NCBI RefSeq assembly: GCF_008634025.1
Contig: NZ_PDCM01000001.1
Coordinates: 3,814,501 to 3,878,500, forward strand
Length of the DNA: 64,000 bases
Direction of reading: 5' to 3'
DNA from: Streptomyces albofaciens JCM 4342
GTDB lineage: Bacteria; Actinomycetota; Actinomycetes; Streptomycetales; Streptomycetaceae
A model generated the notes under the pieces. It worked only from the letters and a program-made list of their open reading frames with translations, was not told where the DNA came from and did not search any database. Every line of letters starts with the position of its first letter. The stretch's first letter is position 1. Below, piece by piece: positions 42,042 to 51,674 of the stretch. Made by a program: the position numbers and the translations under genes.

Positions 42042-42514
42042 AGCACTCCCTCCCCACCCGAACGGCGGGTGACCAAACCGACGAGCCTGCCCGCCGGGGT
42101 GTCCCGTGTGGTGGGCGGCGCGTCCGGCCGCATGACCTCCCCCGTCTCCAGCAGCGCCTTGGCCTCGCGCAAGGCGGTCCGCACTTCCTGTCGCGGGTCC
42201 TGGCCGGCCAGGCGTCCCGGCAAAGAGGCCGCCGCCGCGGAAGGCGCCTCCTTCAGCCGTACGGCCAGTTCCGTACCCCGGTCTCCCGGAGCGGGCCGCA
42301 CTTGCGCCTCAAGGCGGTCGGCCAGCCGGTCCAGCGGTTCGGGCAGCGTGCCGTGCGGCATGACGTCCGTCGGCGTGCGGTTGATCGTGACGGTCAGCCA
42401 CCGGGTGGCGGCCGACGCGTGGTCACCCGCCGCCCGCGGCCGGAACCTGCGGAGCGCGGCAGCCACTCCCGCGCCGACGACCGCGACCGTCAGAAGACTT
42501 CGTTCGACCCTCAC
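42038..42514 (-). CDS. hypothetical membrane-anchored protein, possibly SRPBCC-related
   Basis: A 158-residue protein with one N-terminal hydrophobic segment (SLLTVAVVGAGVAAAL), then a beta-rich region (RWLTVTINRTPTDVMPHG ... GTELAVRL). The ending QDPRQEVRTALREAKALLET resembles the tail of some SRPBCC cyclase/dehydrase proteins. Assignment is tentative. AGGAGGGG lies 4 nt before GTG 42514. It is coupled to the dehydrogenase gene by a 4-bp overlap. Confidence 0.7.
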   Translation of the reverse strand: MRVERSLLTVAVVGAGVAAALRRFRPRAAGDHASAATRWLTVTINRTPTDVMPHGTLPEPLDRLADRLEAQVRPAPGDRGTELAVRLKEAPSAAAASLPGRLAGQDPRQEVRTALREAKALLETGEVMRPDAPPTTRDTPAGRLVGLVTRRSGGEGVL

Positions 42515-43030
42515 CGGACCCCTCCTCTTCAGGCTGTCGTCCTTCGGTGCCCCTCCCCGGTGCCCCTCGGTACGCGAGGCAAACGGCGGCGACGGCCGGT
42601 CGGTGCACGCCGTCAAGTAACAGGAAGTGGCAGCAGATCTCGCCCTTCTCCGTACGAAGGGGTACGCCTACGACCCGGCCGTGTCCTCCACCCTCTCCGA
42701 CCCCTATGGGAACCCCACCGGACCATCCGGCGCTGGGGTGCTGGAGCGTGCGATGTCCCGGGTGGAGTACGGCGGCCCCGTCCCGCGCATGCGCGACGGC
42801 GGTGCGGCGTCGGCCGCCCATCTGGGCCGGGGAACCGCCCACATACGGGCCAATGCGGCAGCCGACGGCCCGGTGCCCGGTACCAACGGGGAGACGCGGA
42901 AGAGCAAGTACCGGGCCGGCACAGTCGCGGACTCACCGGTGGACGCGGAGTGTCCCAGGTCGTCGTGTGACGTGACGCCCGGCAGCACGTGCGTGTGAGA
43001 CGGTCCGGTCGGTGGAGAGGAAGTGGCGTC
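42515..43030. other. interval before ctaD with a doubtful 123-codon frame
   Basis: About 515 bp between divergent genes. A rightward frame from GTG 42627 to 42998 is open (contains TKGYAYDPAVSSTLSDPYGN) but codon bias is weak, no ribosome site has good spacing and no family is recognised. I leave it as uncalled; it may be a decayed gene or leader. Confidence 0.3.
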
Positions 43031-44764
43031 GTGGTGACGCAGGTGGACAGTCCAGGGCCGGTCCGGCAGCGAGGCGCGGACTGGAAGAAGACGGGGTCGG
43101 TCGCGGTGACGTGGATGACGACCACTGACCACAAGAAGATCGGGACGCTGTATCTGGTGACCTCGTTCGTCTTCTTCGCCGTCGGCGGCCTGCTGGCACT
43201 GGCCATGCGGGCGGAGCTGGCCCGGCCGGGACTGCAGATCATCTCCAACGAGCAGTTCAACCAGGCGTTCACCATGCACGGCGCGATCATGCTGCTGATG
43301 TTCGCCACACCGCTGTTCGCCGGCTTCGCCAACGCGATCATGCCCCTGCAGATCGGCTCGCCGGACGTGGCCTTCCCCCGGCTGAACATGCTGGCCTACT
43401 GGCTCTACCTCTTCGGCTCCCTGATCGCCGTGAGCTCGTTCTTCACGCCCAGCGGCGCGCCGGACTTCGGCTGGTTCGCCTACACCCCGCTGTCCGACGC
43501 GACCCACTCGCCGAACATCGGCGGCGACATGTGGATCATGGGTCTGGCCTTCTCCGGCTTCGGCACCATCCTCGGGGCGGTCAACTTCATCACCACCATC
43601 CTCTGCATGCGGGCGCCGGGCCTGACCATGTTCCGGATGCCGATCTTCACCTGGAACGTGCTGCTGACCAGCGTGCTGGTCCTGCTGGTCTTTCCCGTGC
43701 TGGCGGCCGCGCTGTTCGCCCTGGAGGCGGATCGCAAGTTCGGGGCGCACGTCTACGACCCGGCCAACGGGGGCGCCCTGCTGTGGCAGCACCTGTTCTG
43801 GTTCTTCGGCCACCCCGAGGTCTACATCATCGCGCTGCCGTTCTTCGGCATCATCACCGAGGTCATCCCCGTCTTCGCCCGCAAGCCGATCTTCGGATAC
43901 GTGGGTCTGGTGGCGGCCACCGTCTCCATCACCGGTCTGTCCGTGACCGTATGGGCGCACCACATGTTCCCCACCGGCGCGGTGCTCCTGCCCTTCTTCT
44001 CCTTGATGTCCTTCCTCATCGCCATCCCCACCGGGGTGAAGTTCTTCAACTGGATCGGCACCATGTGGAGCGGCTCGCTGTCCTTCGAGACCCCGATGCT
44101 GTGGGCCACCGGATTCCTGGTGACGTTCCTCTTCGGCGGGCTGACCGGCGTCATCCTGGCCTCCCCGCCGATGGACTTCCACGTCACCGACTCATACTTC
44201 GTCGTCGCCCACTTCCACTACGTGGTCTTCGGCACGGTCGTCTTCGCGATGTTCGCCGGATTCCATTTCTGGTGGCCCAAATTCACCGGCAAGATGCTCG
44301 ACGAACGCCTGGGAAAAATCCACTTCTGGACCCTGTTCGTCGGCTTCCACACCACCTTCCTCGTCCAGCACTGGCTGGGCGTCAGCGGCATGCCCCGCCG
44401 CTACGCCGACTACCTGAACGCCGACGGTTTCACCACCCTCAACACCATTTCCAGCATCGGTTCCTTCCTGCTCGGGCTGTCCACGCTGCCGTTCCTCTAC
44501 AACGTGTGGAAGACCGCCAAATACGGGCGGAAAGTCGACGTCGACGACCCCTGGGGCTACGGCCGCTCCCTGGAATGGGCCACCTCCTGCCCGCCACCGC
44601 GTCACAACTTCGTGTGCCTGCCCAGAATCCGTTCGGAATCGCCCGCCTTCGACCTCCACCACCCCGACGTCGCCGCACTGGACCAGAAGGAGGTCACCGG
44701 CCGTCGGGACATGGTGGACGAGAACGACAGCGCGACCGCTGCCGGAGCCGCGGAGAAGGAATGA
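43031..44764 (+). CDS. ctaD: cytochrome c oxidase subunit I, solitary copy
   Basis: A 577-residue 12-helix haem-copper oxidase subunit I. Visible are the haem a His region [12 protein letters not shown], the cross-linked GHPEVY, the CuB His pair in [10 protein letters not shown] and the paired haem ligands in [11 protein letters not shown]. The K-pathway region HHMF ... [10 protein letters not shown] is present. Subunits II, III and the bc1 genes are absent here, so this is probably a second ctaD used by the common oxidase. GTG 43031 (or 43034) has AGAGGAA upstream. The next gene overlaps by 4 bp. Confidence 0.96.
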   Translation: MVTQVDSPGPVRQRGADWKKTGSVAVTWMTTTDHKKIGTLYLVTSFVFFAVGGLLALAMRAELARPGLQIISNEQFNQAFTMHGAIMLLMFATPLFAGFANAIMPLQIGSPDVAFPRLNMLAYWLYLFGSLIAVSSFFTPSGAPDFGWFAYTPLSDATHSPNIGGDMWIMGLAFSGFGTILGAVNFITTILCMRAPGLTMFRMPIFTWNVLLTSVLVLLVFPVLAAALFALEADRKFGAHVYDPANGGALLWQHLFWFFGHPEVYIIALPFFGIITEVIPVFARKPIFGYVGLVAATVSITGLSVTVWAHHMFPTGAVLLPFFSLMSFLIAIPTGVKFFNWIGTMWSGSLSFETPMLWATGFLVTFLFGGLTGVILASPPMDFHVTDSYFVVAHFHYVVFGTVVFAMFAGFHFWWPKFTGKMLDERLGKIHFWTLFVGFHTTFLVQHWLGVSGMPRRYADYLNADGFTTLNTISSIGSFLLGLSTLPFLYNVWKTAKYGRKVDVDDPWGYGRSLEWATSCPPPRHNFVCLPRIRSESPAFDLHHPDVAALDQKEVTGRRDMVDENDSATAAGAAEKE

Positions 44765-45132
44765 ACAGGGACTGCCCCACCCCCGACGGCCAGGAGATCA
44801 GCGCAGGTATCGCACGGCTCGAAGGCTACGTGCTCTACCAGGCCGAAGCCGGCCGCGCCCGCGCGGAGGCCGAGGCGTTCGCGGACCGGATGCCGTGGCT
44901 GACCACGGCCCAACGGGAGGAAGTCGTCCGCCTCGGCACCGAGGACCGGCTGGCCATGACCCACCGGTACCTGCGCCGCGTCCGGGACCGGTGCGAGGAA
45001 CTGAAGGGCGAGTACTCGTCCCGGTACGAGGAACTGCGCCTACGGCTGATGCTCTGGACCACCGCGTTCCTTCTGACGGTCGGCGCGGCGTTCGGTTGCG
45101 CGCTCACGGTGGTGCGTGGTGGCCGACTCTGA
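44761..45132 (+). CDS. small C-tail-anchored protein coupled to ctaD
   Basis: A 123-residue protein with a long charged helical region ([20 protein letters not shown] ... [12 protein letters not shown]) and one TM helix near the C-terminus ([20 protein letters not shown]). Its ATG overlaps the ctaD stop (ATGA), so the two are co-translated; it may assist oxidase assembly. No family is recognised. Confidence 0.8.
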   Translation: MNRDCPTPDGQEISAGIARLEGYVLYQAEAGRARAEAEAFADRMPWLTTAQREEVVRLGTEDRLAMTHRYLRRVRDRCEELKGEYSSRYEELRLRLMLWTTAFLLTVGAAFGCALTVVRGGRL

Positions 45133-45190
45133 GGCGTACATCGGAGATACCGGCAGGTGGGGCTGACAGTGGGGCTGCAAGGATGCGGTC

Positions 45191-45883
45191 ATGGAACAGA
45201 CAGTGAGCCGGCAGGAAGCGTCCGAGGCGGTCCAAAATCACGGATGGCGCTACTTGCTGGGCGCCTTGCAAATGTCGGTTACGGTCAGGACGTTGGCTCA
45301 AGCGATCAGCTTGGCAGCGGACGCTGTCGCGGTGTGCGGCGACGACGCCGACCGTCATCTCCGGGTCGATGTCCGCCCCGATCGGGCCGTCTTCACTCTG
45401 CAGTCGTTGGACCGCGCGACGGTTACCACCCGGGACATCGAACTCGCGCGTCGGATCTCCGCCACCGCTGACAAGTCCGGGTTTCTGCCGGAGCCCGGAA
45501 TCGGAACGGGGGCACCACGGTCCGTCCAGCTTCTGGAGATCGCAATCGATGCCCTGAACATCGCCCGGATTCGGCCGTTCTGGAAGGCAGTGCTGGGCTA
45601 TACCGATGAGACGGGCGCCGGGGGACCGGAGGACCGGCTCGTCGACCCGGTCGGGCAGGGCCCGGCCATCTGGTTCCAGCAAATGGACCGCGCGCGCCCG
45701 CAGCGCAATCGCATCCACATCGACATCAGCGTTCCGCATGACGAGGCACCCCGACGGATCGAGACCGCGCTGGCGGCCGGGGGGCGGCTTGTGTCCGCGA
45801 CCCGTGCCCCCGCTTTCTGGGTACTCGCCGACATGGAGGGGAACGAAGCCTGCATCACCACATGGCAAGGCCGAGACAGCTGA
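45191..45883 (+). CDS. pterin-carbinolamine-dehydratase-like plus VOC (glyoxalase-like) fusion
   Basis: A 230-residue protein. The N-terminal 95 residues resemble 4a-hydroxytetrahydrobiopterin dehydratase: SRQEASEAVQNHGWRYLLGA, DDADRHLRVDVRPD, then TTRDIELARRISATADKSG. The C-terminal half (110-230) is a VOC/glyoxalase-like domain with VQLLEIAIDALNIARIRPFW and the closing FWVLADMEGNEACITTW. This fusion recurs in actinobacteria with unknown substrate. A second His usual in the dehydratase active site is not obvious. Confidence 0.85.
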   Translation: MEQTVSRQEASEAVQNHGWRYLLGALQMSVTVRTLAQAISLAADAVAVCGDDADRHLRVDVRPDRAVFTLQSLDRATVTTRDIELARRISATADKSGFLPEPGIGTGAPRSVQLLEIAIDALNIARIRPFWKAVLGYTDETGAGGPEDRLVDPVGQGPAIWFQQMDRARPQRNRIHIDISVPHDEAPRRIETALAAGGRLVSATRAPAFWVLADMEGNEACITTWQGRDS

Positions 45884-46543
45884 AACAACGTTCTGGTCAC
45901 AGCCACTCGTTGATGGCCGCTACGAGGACGGTTGCCTCAATGGTGCAGCGATTCAGACCCTGCACCTTTGCTGGACGTAATCCGCCAGGAGGTCACCGTG
46001 CTGCGCGCCGAACCGGCCCGTCTGCACCAGCGCACCGCTTGACCGTCGCCCGCCCTGCCGTATCCGCAAACGGCCCGTGCACCAGCCCCGGAAGAGATCA
46101 CGGGAGCAGTTTTCCCAGCTTGCGTGCCGGCCCCAGCGCGGTGCCGGTGGCGAAGTTCCCATGGCCAGAGCGTATACGGGCGGCCGGGGCTGCCTTCATA
46201 CGGCCGTTCGGCCCTCACGCATCGCATGGGTGCCGGGGCCTGGCCACCATGGGAGCACCGAAGACGCGTGTGCCGCCGGTACGGCGCGCACGGTGGCGGG
46301 ACAGCAGCGGTCAGGCCGTCGGCCCTCCGGTTCGACACCCGGAGGCGACACGGATCACGGTGAGCGCAGCGCCCGCAGTGACATCAGCGTCCCCCGGTGG
46401 AGTGGCCGCCGCGTTCACCCCGACGGACGCTCCCGGGACGGCCCATCAGCTCTTCGGTGAGGTGTCCGACCGGCTCACCGGGCGCCGCCACGACGGCGTA
46501 CCGACTTGCACCTGCCGCATGTGCCGGCTTGAGGAGTGGACCG
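45884..46543. other. interval with a possible decayed small gene
   Basis: About 660 bp. Most shows no coding character. From GTG 46360 one frame looks coding for about 60 codons (AAFTPTDAPGTAHQLFGEVS, DRLTGRRHDGVPTCTCRMCR), including a CTCRMC cysteine motif, then runs on out of register into the next gene. It may be a broken small gene upstream of the synthase-like pseudogene; I do not call it. Confidence 0.35.
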
Positions 46544-47443
46544 ATGCAGGAGGATACGGATCCGGTACGGGGGCCGGTACGCGTCGGCCGAGTGGTCTCT
46601 TACGAGGAGTCCGCGCGGGACGGTGCCCAGGGCGAGACGCTGATGAGTGCCGGCTTCCGCGTCCGGCCGGCCCGGGGAACACGGGCGGGTCTTCGGCGCG
46701 GACGGCTGCCGGCACGTGGTGTTCGTGGCCGGGTTTCCCGCGGTCGGCGCCCAGGAGTACGAAGCCTGCCGACGGATTGCCGTGGAGGCCGAAGGGGCGG
46801 TCGGGGTGTGCCTGGTGCGCCGGGCGGCGCGCGAGGACGTCGAGCGCGGGCTCGCGGTGGTCGGCGGGACGGCCCACGCCCGCGTGATGAGCGCCCTGCC
46901 GTCATCGCACGAAACGGCGGCGGCGATGGTGCACCGCCCGGCACAGCAGGTACTCGAAGAGGGCATCGGGCTGGTCCGCCACGCGCGCGAGTGCGACAGC
47001 CGGGTGGCGGTGGACGCCGGACTGGTCGACGCCCCACGCGCCAACCCGGGCTTGCCGGGCGCCGCCGGTCGGCTGACCGAGGCGGGAGCCGCCACCGTGG
47101 TCCTAGCCGACGCCATCGGCGACGGCATAGCACCATCTCCACCGGCACGCCGTTCGTCGCCCCCGGCACCTGCCAGTCCTCCGATCCCCAGGCCCTGCCG
47201 GGCACCGCCCCGCACGTCATCCTCACCCACCTGGCCGGCGCCCGCGTCGTGACGGCCGTCGCCGGACGGCTGGGCTCCACCCTGACCCGCGAGGAGGCCA
47301 AGACCGCCATGCACTGGGCCGAGAATCACGCCTACCGCACCGACCAGGCCGTCATCCCCGACGAGCATTTCGCCCTTTACCTCGCGGGACTGCGCGCGAA
47401 GGTCCCGCACGAGGAGAGACACCCGCGACAAAGGAGAACATGA
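46544..47443 (+). pseudogene. decayed DRE-TIM acyltransferase-type gene (2-isopropylmalate/homocitrate synthase-like)
   Basis: Starts well: ATG 46544 with GAGGAG 7 nt upstream, then VSYEESARDGAQGETLMSAG, the RDGAQ active-site motif of the synthase family. Near 46670 coding character moves to the +1 frame (FGADGCRHVVFVAGFPAVGA ... TEAGAATVVLADAIGDG) and near 47130 it returns to the first frame with STISTGTPFVAPGTCQ, ending HEERHPRQRRT. The central part of the barrel that should join these halves is missing. So the gene has one frameshift and one large internal deletion. Its stop overlaps the GH85 start. Confidence 0.75.
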
Positions 47444-49461
47444 TGGACACCTCCGCCTCCGCCTCCGGCGCCGAAGACGCTCAGCCGCCAGCGGCCGGGC
47501 AGGAGCCGCCGGCAGGACTGGACACGCCCCCTTACGTGCCGTACTGGCACCCGGGCAGCACGGACCTGCCCAAGAAGGGAAAGGCCATCACCGCCTGGTC
47601 GGCCAAGACGGACCCCAACGTCGCCTTCAACCGCAGCTGTGTCCCGTTGCGCACACGCTCCCAGAAGACGGAGCTGCGCGCCCATGGCCAGGCCCGCGCC
47701 GGGGAGGGCCGCGTCATGACGTGCGCGGAGTTCTGGGGAACCGAGCAGAACCCGCCCCAGGGCGTGGCGGACCACCGCTACTACGCCTTCAGCCACTGGC
47801 AGTATGTGGACATCCTGGTCTTCTGGGCCGGCATCGCCAGCGGAGGGCTGATCTGCCCGCCCAACGGTCACGTCACCGATGCCGCCCACCGCAACGGGGT
47901 CAAGGTCTACGGCAGTGTCTTCTTCCCGCCGAGCGGAGACGGCGGCAACCCGAACTGGGTCAAGGACTTCATCCAGAAGAAGACCGTCGCCGGCAAGGAC
48001 GTCTATCCGGTGGCGGACAAGCTCATCGAAGCCGCCGAGGCCCTCGGATTCGACGGCTGGTTCATCAACTACGAGACCCCCACCGACGCGGCGACCGAGG
48101 CCGGTCTGCGCGCCACCCTCGCCTACGCCCAGGCCCGCAAGACGAAGGTCGAGTTCTGCTGGTACGAGGCCTTCCGCCGCGAACTGACCGACAGCGGCAC
48201 CCAGCGCAACGAGTTCTATCTGCAGGACGGGAACAAGCGGGTCTGCGACTCGGTCTTCCTCGACTATGGCTGGAACAGCGAAAACATCGCCACGTCCGTC
48301 ACGACAGCCACGAAAATCAAACGCAGCCGGTACGAGGTGTACTACGGGCTGGAACTCGTCCGCCACGTTCCGGACAACCCCCGGCTGGCACGCCTGGTCT
48401 GCCCGGCGGGCAGCACACACCAGGGCTCGCTGGCCCTGTATGCCGCGCACACCGTCTCCAACCAGCCCAAGGAACCCAAGGACGCCTGGCTGGACTACTT
48501 CTACCGTGCCGAGGCCGACTTCTGGACCGGCCCCTGCCACGATCCCAGTGACACCGGCTGGCGCGGCATCGCCGGCCACATCGCCGAGCACACCACCGTG
48601 CACAGCCTGCCCTTCGTCACCCACTTCAACGCCGGCCACGGACGCGCCTACTACCACGGCGGCACGAAGGTCAGTGCGGGCGGCGACGGCTGGGCCAACC
48701 TGTCCCTGCAGGACGTCCTGCCCACCTACCGGTGGATCACCCGCTGCACCGGAAACTCCCGCATGTTCGCCTCCCTGTGCTTCGACGAGGCCTGGGAGGG
48801 CGGCTCCTGCCTGCGCCTGACCGGCGCCCTTGCTCCCGGCTACCGCGCGACCGTACGCCTGTACCAGACCAAGCTCGCCCTGACCGACGGCACGAAAGTC
48901 ACCGTACGGGCCAAGACCCCCTCCAGCACCGAATACAGCTTCAACGCTGTCGTCGCCTTTGACGACGACCCCACCGGCCTCACCAGCATCGCGCTGAGTA
49001 CCACCGACACCAGCGGCTGGAAGACCTACACCGCCGACCTGTCCACGTACAAGGACAAGACCCTCGTCCAGCTCGGCCTGTGCCTGGACCTGGCGGAATC
49101 GGCGAAGACCGACCTCGCCTACGACATCCGGGTCGGCCAGCTGGCCGTGCACACCGGCGCCGTCACCGCTCCCGGCGCACCCTCCAGCCTCACCATCGAC
49201 CGTGCCACCACCATTTCGCCGACCCGCAAGGCCCTGCGCCTGTCGTGGACGCCCCCCGCCACCACCACCGCCATCCATCACTACGAAATCCACCGCGGCC
49301 CCAGCGGCGCCCTGATCCACCTGGGCGCCACCCCCAACACCGTCTACTACCTCGCCCAGCTCGACAAGAACCAGGACACCACGACCACCACGGTGACCGT
49401 CACCGCCGTCGGCGCCGACGGCACCCACAGCAGCGGTGCCACGGCCACCGTCACCTGGTGA
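47443..49461 (+). CDS. GH85 endo-beta-N-acetylglucosaminidase without visible signal peptide
   Basis: A 672-residue enzyme predicted to cleave the chitobiose core of N-glycans. The catalytic TIM barrel spans about 30-400, with substrate-assisting Asn209 and catalytic Glu211 in FDGWFINYE. A beta-rich carbohydrate-binding-like region runs from about 430 to 570 and an Fn3-like domain from 577 to 672 (RLSWTPPATTTAIHHYEIHR). The N-terminus (DTSASASGAEDAQPPAAGQE) is hydrophilic, with no Sec, Tat or lipoprotein signal, unlike most secreted Streptomyces members. AAGGAG lies 6 nt before ATG 47443; ATG 47440 is possible. Its start overlaps the end of the synthase-like pseudogene. Confidence 0.92.
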   Translation: MDTSASASGAEDAQPPAAGQEPPAGLDTPPYVPYWHPGSTDLPKKGKAITAWSAKTDPNVAFNRSCVPLRTRSQKTELRAHGQARAGEGRVMTCAEFWGTEQNPPQGVADHRYYAFSHWQYVDILVFWAGIASGGLICPPNGHVTDAAHRNGVKVYGSVFFPPSGDGGNPNWVKDFIQKKTVAGKDVYPVADKLIEAAEALGFDGWFINYETPTDAATEAGLRATLAYAQARKTKVEFCWYEAFRRELTDSGTQRNEFYLQDGNKRVCDSVFLDYGWNSENIATSVTTATKIKRSRYEVYYGLELVRHVPDNPRLARLVCPAGSTHQGSLALYAAHTVSNQPKEPKDAWLDYFYRAEADFWTGPCHDPSDTGWRGIAGHIAEHTTVHSLPFVTHFNAGHGRAYYHGGTKVSAGGDGWANLSLQDVLPTYRWITRCTGNSRMFASLCFDEAWEGGSCLRLTGALAPGYRATVRLYQTKLALTDGTKVTVRAKTPSSTEYSFNAVVAFDDDPTGLTSIALSTTDTSGWKTYTADLSTYKDKTLVQLGLCLDLAESAKTDLAYDIRVGQLAVHTGAVTAPGAPSSLTIDRATTISPTRKALRLSWTPPATTTAIHHYEIHRGPSGALIHLGATPNTVYYLAQLDKNQDTTTTTVTVTAVGADGTHSSGATATVTW

Positions 49462-49686
49462 GATCGCCGGCCCGGGTGCGCGTACACAGAGCGCTTGGGC
49501 ACCTCGGGCCGCTGGACCGGTCCCAAGCTGTTGCGCTTCCCGGGGCCCGAATGGGGCCACGCACAACACCGTGTGGCCGGTCGAAGGTTCCGCACGGACG
49601 TGAAGGAAGCAGAGCCAGCTGCGGCGGCGTTCGGGTGATCGAATCAGTGCAGGTGACTCCCATGGGCAGTCTGTTCGGAGGGGCTG

Positions 49687-51219
49687 TCAGCGGTTGCCCG
49701 GGGCGAGTATGTCCTTGAGCGTCTGCCTGTCGATCTTGCCGGTCGGAGTCATGGGCAGCCGCGCTACGGCGACGACGGACTCCGGGACCATGGTCTGCTG
49801 ACCCAGCTCGGCCAGGACGTGGGCGCGCAGGGCGGAGGCGTCGAGGGTGTGGTCCGGGCAGGGGACGACGGCCGCGTGCACCCGTTCGCCGTCGTCCCCG
49901 TCCGGGATGCCGAAGACGGCGGCCGCGGCGACGGCCGGGTGGCCCAGCAGCACCTCCTCCACGACCCGGGGGTAGATGCGCGTTCCGGACGCGTGCATGA
50001 TCACTTCGTTCTTCCGGGCCCGCAGGCTGAGGGCGCCGGACGCGTCCAGGCTGCCGATGTCCCCGGTGCGGAGCCAGCCGTCCTGGACCGCTTCTCGGGT
50101 GGCCGCCGGGTGCCCGAGGTAGCCGGCCATCACGCTGGGGCCGCTGACCCACACTTCCCCCGCCCGGCCCGCCGGAAGCCGGCGGCCCTCGTCGTCGCGT
50201 ACCTCGGCACGCATCCCGGGGACCGGACGGCCGGCGCTCGCCAGGCTCTCCGGGCGGTCGGCGTGGTGGTCGCCGGGCTGAAGAAGGGTCACCACGCCGG
50301 CTTCGGTCAGGCCGTAGATGTGCTGTAGCACCGGGCCGAGGAGGTCAAGGGCCTGGCGCTGCCGCCGCAGCGGCGTCGGCGCGGCTCCGTAGCCGAGACA
50401 GCGCAGGCCGGAGTGGTCGGTCACGGCCAGGGCGGGGTGGTCCAGCATCTGGTACATCAGGGGCGAGGTCAGCACCAGCGCGTTGATGCGTTCCGCGGCG
50501 AGGGTCTCCACGACCGCGCCCGGGTCGAAGCCGTCGTGCAGGATCAGGGTGCCGCCCGACAGGAGCGTGGGCAGCGCGAAGTGCCCGCTGACGTGGCTCA
50601 GGGGTGTGCACACCAGCCGCCGCTCGCCCGGGAGGGCCAGACCGTGGTCGCCCACGAGCGCCGCCAACGCGTCGTACAGGCCGTGCGTGTGCACGACCGC
50701 CTTGGGCAGGCCTGTCGTGCCGCCTGTGCACAGCACGGTCCGTACCTGCCCGGCGGGCGCCGCGGGCAGGCCGTGCTCCGTCGGCTGCGCGGCGGCTTCC
50801 GACACCAGGTCGCGGCAGGAAGGTGCCGGACCCAGGGACAGGAATTCCCCGATGCCGCATGCCGTGGCCAGAGTTCGGGCGGAAGCGGCGTGGCCGGGGG
50901 CGAAGACCAGCGCTCCCGGCCGGCTGTGCCGCATCAGTTCCGCCCGCTCGGCGTACGTCGTGCTCGGGGCCACCAGGGCCAGCTGATATCCGAGCAGGTG
51001 AGCGGCGAGCTGTACGGCGATGACTTCCGGGCGGTTGTCCGCCAGTACGGCGACACCATCCCGCGCACGGGGCGAGGAGCGCAGGACGGACGCGAAGCCA
51101 CGGACGGTCCGCGCCAAGTCTCCGTATGTCCACCGCCGGCCACCGTGGACCAGCGCCTCGCGGCGCACCCACGGCCCGTCGGCAGCGCGCATCAACTCCA
51201 CGGCGTACTGGGCGCCCAT
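49687..51219 (-). CDS. acyl-CoA synthetase / AMP-dependent ligase
   Basis: A 510-residue adenylate-forming enzyme. The P-loop-like A3 motif is TVLCTGGTTGLPKAVVHTHG; A5 is QHIYGLTEAG; A7/A8 are WLRTGDIGSLDASGALSL and RARKNEVIMHASG; the A10 lysine is in MTPTGKIDRQTL. It activates an unknown carboxylic acid as the adenylate and CoA thioester. AAGGAG precedes ATG 51219. No thiolation domain or biosynthetic partner adjoins. A 12-bp direct repeat lies 76 bp upstream of the start. Confidence 0.93.
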   Translation of the reverse strand: MGAQYAVELMRAADGPWVRREALVHGGRRWTYGDLARTVRGFASVLRSSPRARDGVAVLADNRPEVIAVQLAAHLLGYQLALVAPSTTYAERAELMRHSRPGALVFAPGHAASARTLATACGIGEFLSLGPAPSCRDLVSEAAAQPTEHGLPAAPAGQVRTVLCTGGTTGLPKAVVHTHGLYDALAALVGDHGLALPGERRLVCTPLSHVSGHFALPTLLSGGTLILHDGFDPGAVVETLAAERINALVLTSPLMYQMLDHPALAVTDHSGLRCLGYGAAPTPLRRQRQALDLLGPVLQHIYGLTEAGVVTLLQPGDHHADRPESLASAGRPVPGMRAEVRDDEGRRLPAGRAGEVWVSGPSVMAGYLGHPAATREAVQDGWLRTGDIGSLDASGALSLRARKNEVIMHASGTRIYPRVVEEVLLGHPAVAAAAVFGIPDGDDGERVHAAVVPCPDHTLDASALRAHVLAELGQQTMVPESVVAVARLPMTPTGKIDRQTLKDILAPGNR

Positions 51220-51674
51220 GCCTCTCTCCTTCGCTGTCGCCCTGTCTGCCCGGCAACCACCTGTGCGCGGTCTGGATCCAGGATGCCCAAGAGGGACGGT
51301 GTGTACGACGGTGTGTACAGGGGAGGACGCGGCGCTGCCGCAGCCACTGCGGCGCCCCAGCCCGGCCAGTTGCAGTACGACACCGCCGAACCTGATGACG
51401 CCGGTATTCGGGTTCGCCAGGAAGACGAGAGGTTCAGGAGTGGTGAACACGGTGAACACCGCGACGGCGAAGGCGACGCTCAGCACTCGCAGGAGACTTT
51501 GACTGTTCGCCAGGTGAGTTCGACTGCCCGGGCGGGCGATGTTCGCCGTGCTCGCGTTGCTCGTCGCCCTGGTGCCGTCCGCGGACCGCCCGGCTGCCGG
51601 AGCGGGCGCTCCCGGAGCACTCGACTGCTGTCTGCGGTCTCGTGGTAGCGGTAAGCGCTGTGGAAGCTGTCCCC
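51220..51674. other. intergenic region between the acyl-CoA ligase and uppP genes
   Basis: About 455 bp. Apart from the 12-bp direct repeat at 51295-51318, probably in the ligase promoter region, no gene, clear terminator or dyad was recognised. A rightward frame at 51539 is Ala/Pro/Arg-rich and not credible. Confidence 0.35.
51295..51318. repeat. 12-bp tandem direct repeat upstream of the acyl-CoA ligase
   Basis: GACGGTGTGTAC occurs twice with no gap (51295-51306 and 51307-51318). On the gene's strand it reads GTACACACCGTC twice. Two direct copies at about one helical turn could be a regulator site. Confidence 0.6.

Noticed and set aside
42627..42998. A 123-codon rightward gene before ctaD
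   Set aside because: Weak codon bias, ATG/GTG without a well-spaced ribosome site and no recognisable family; described only as an interval.
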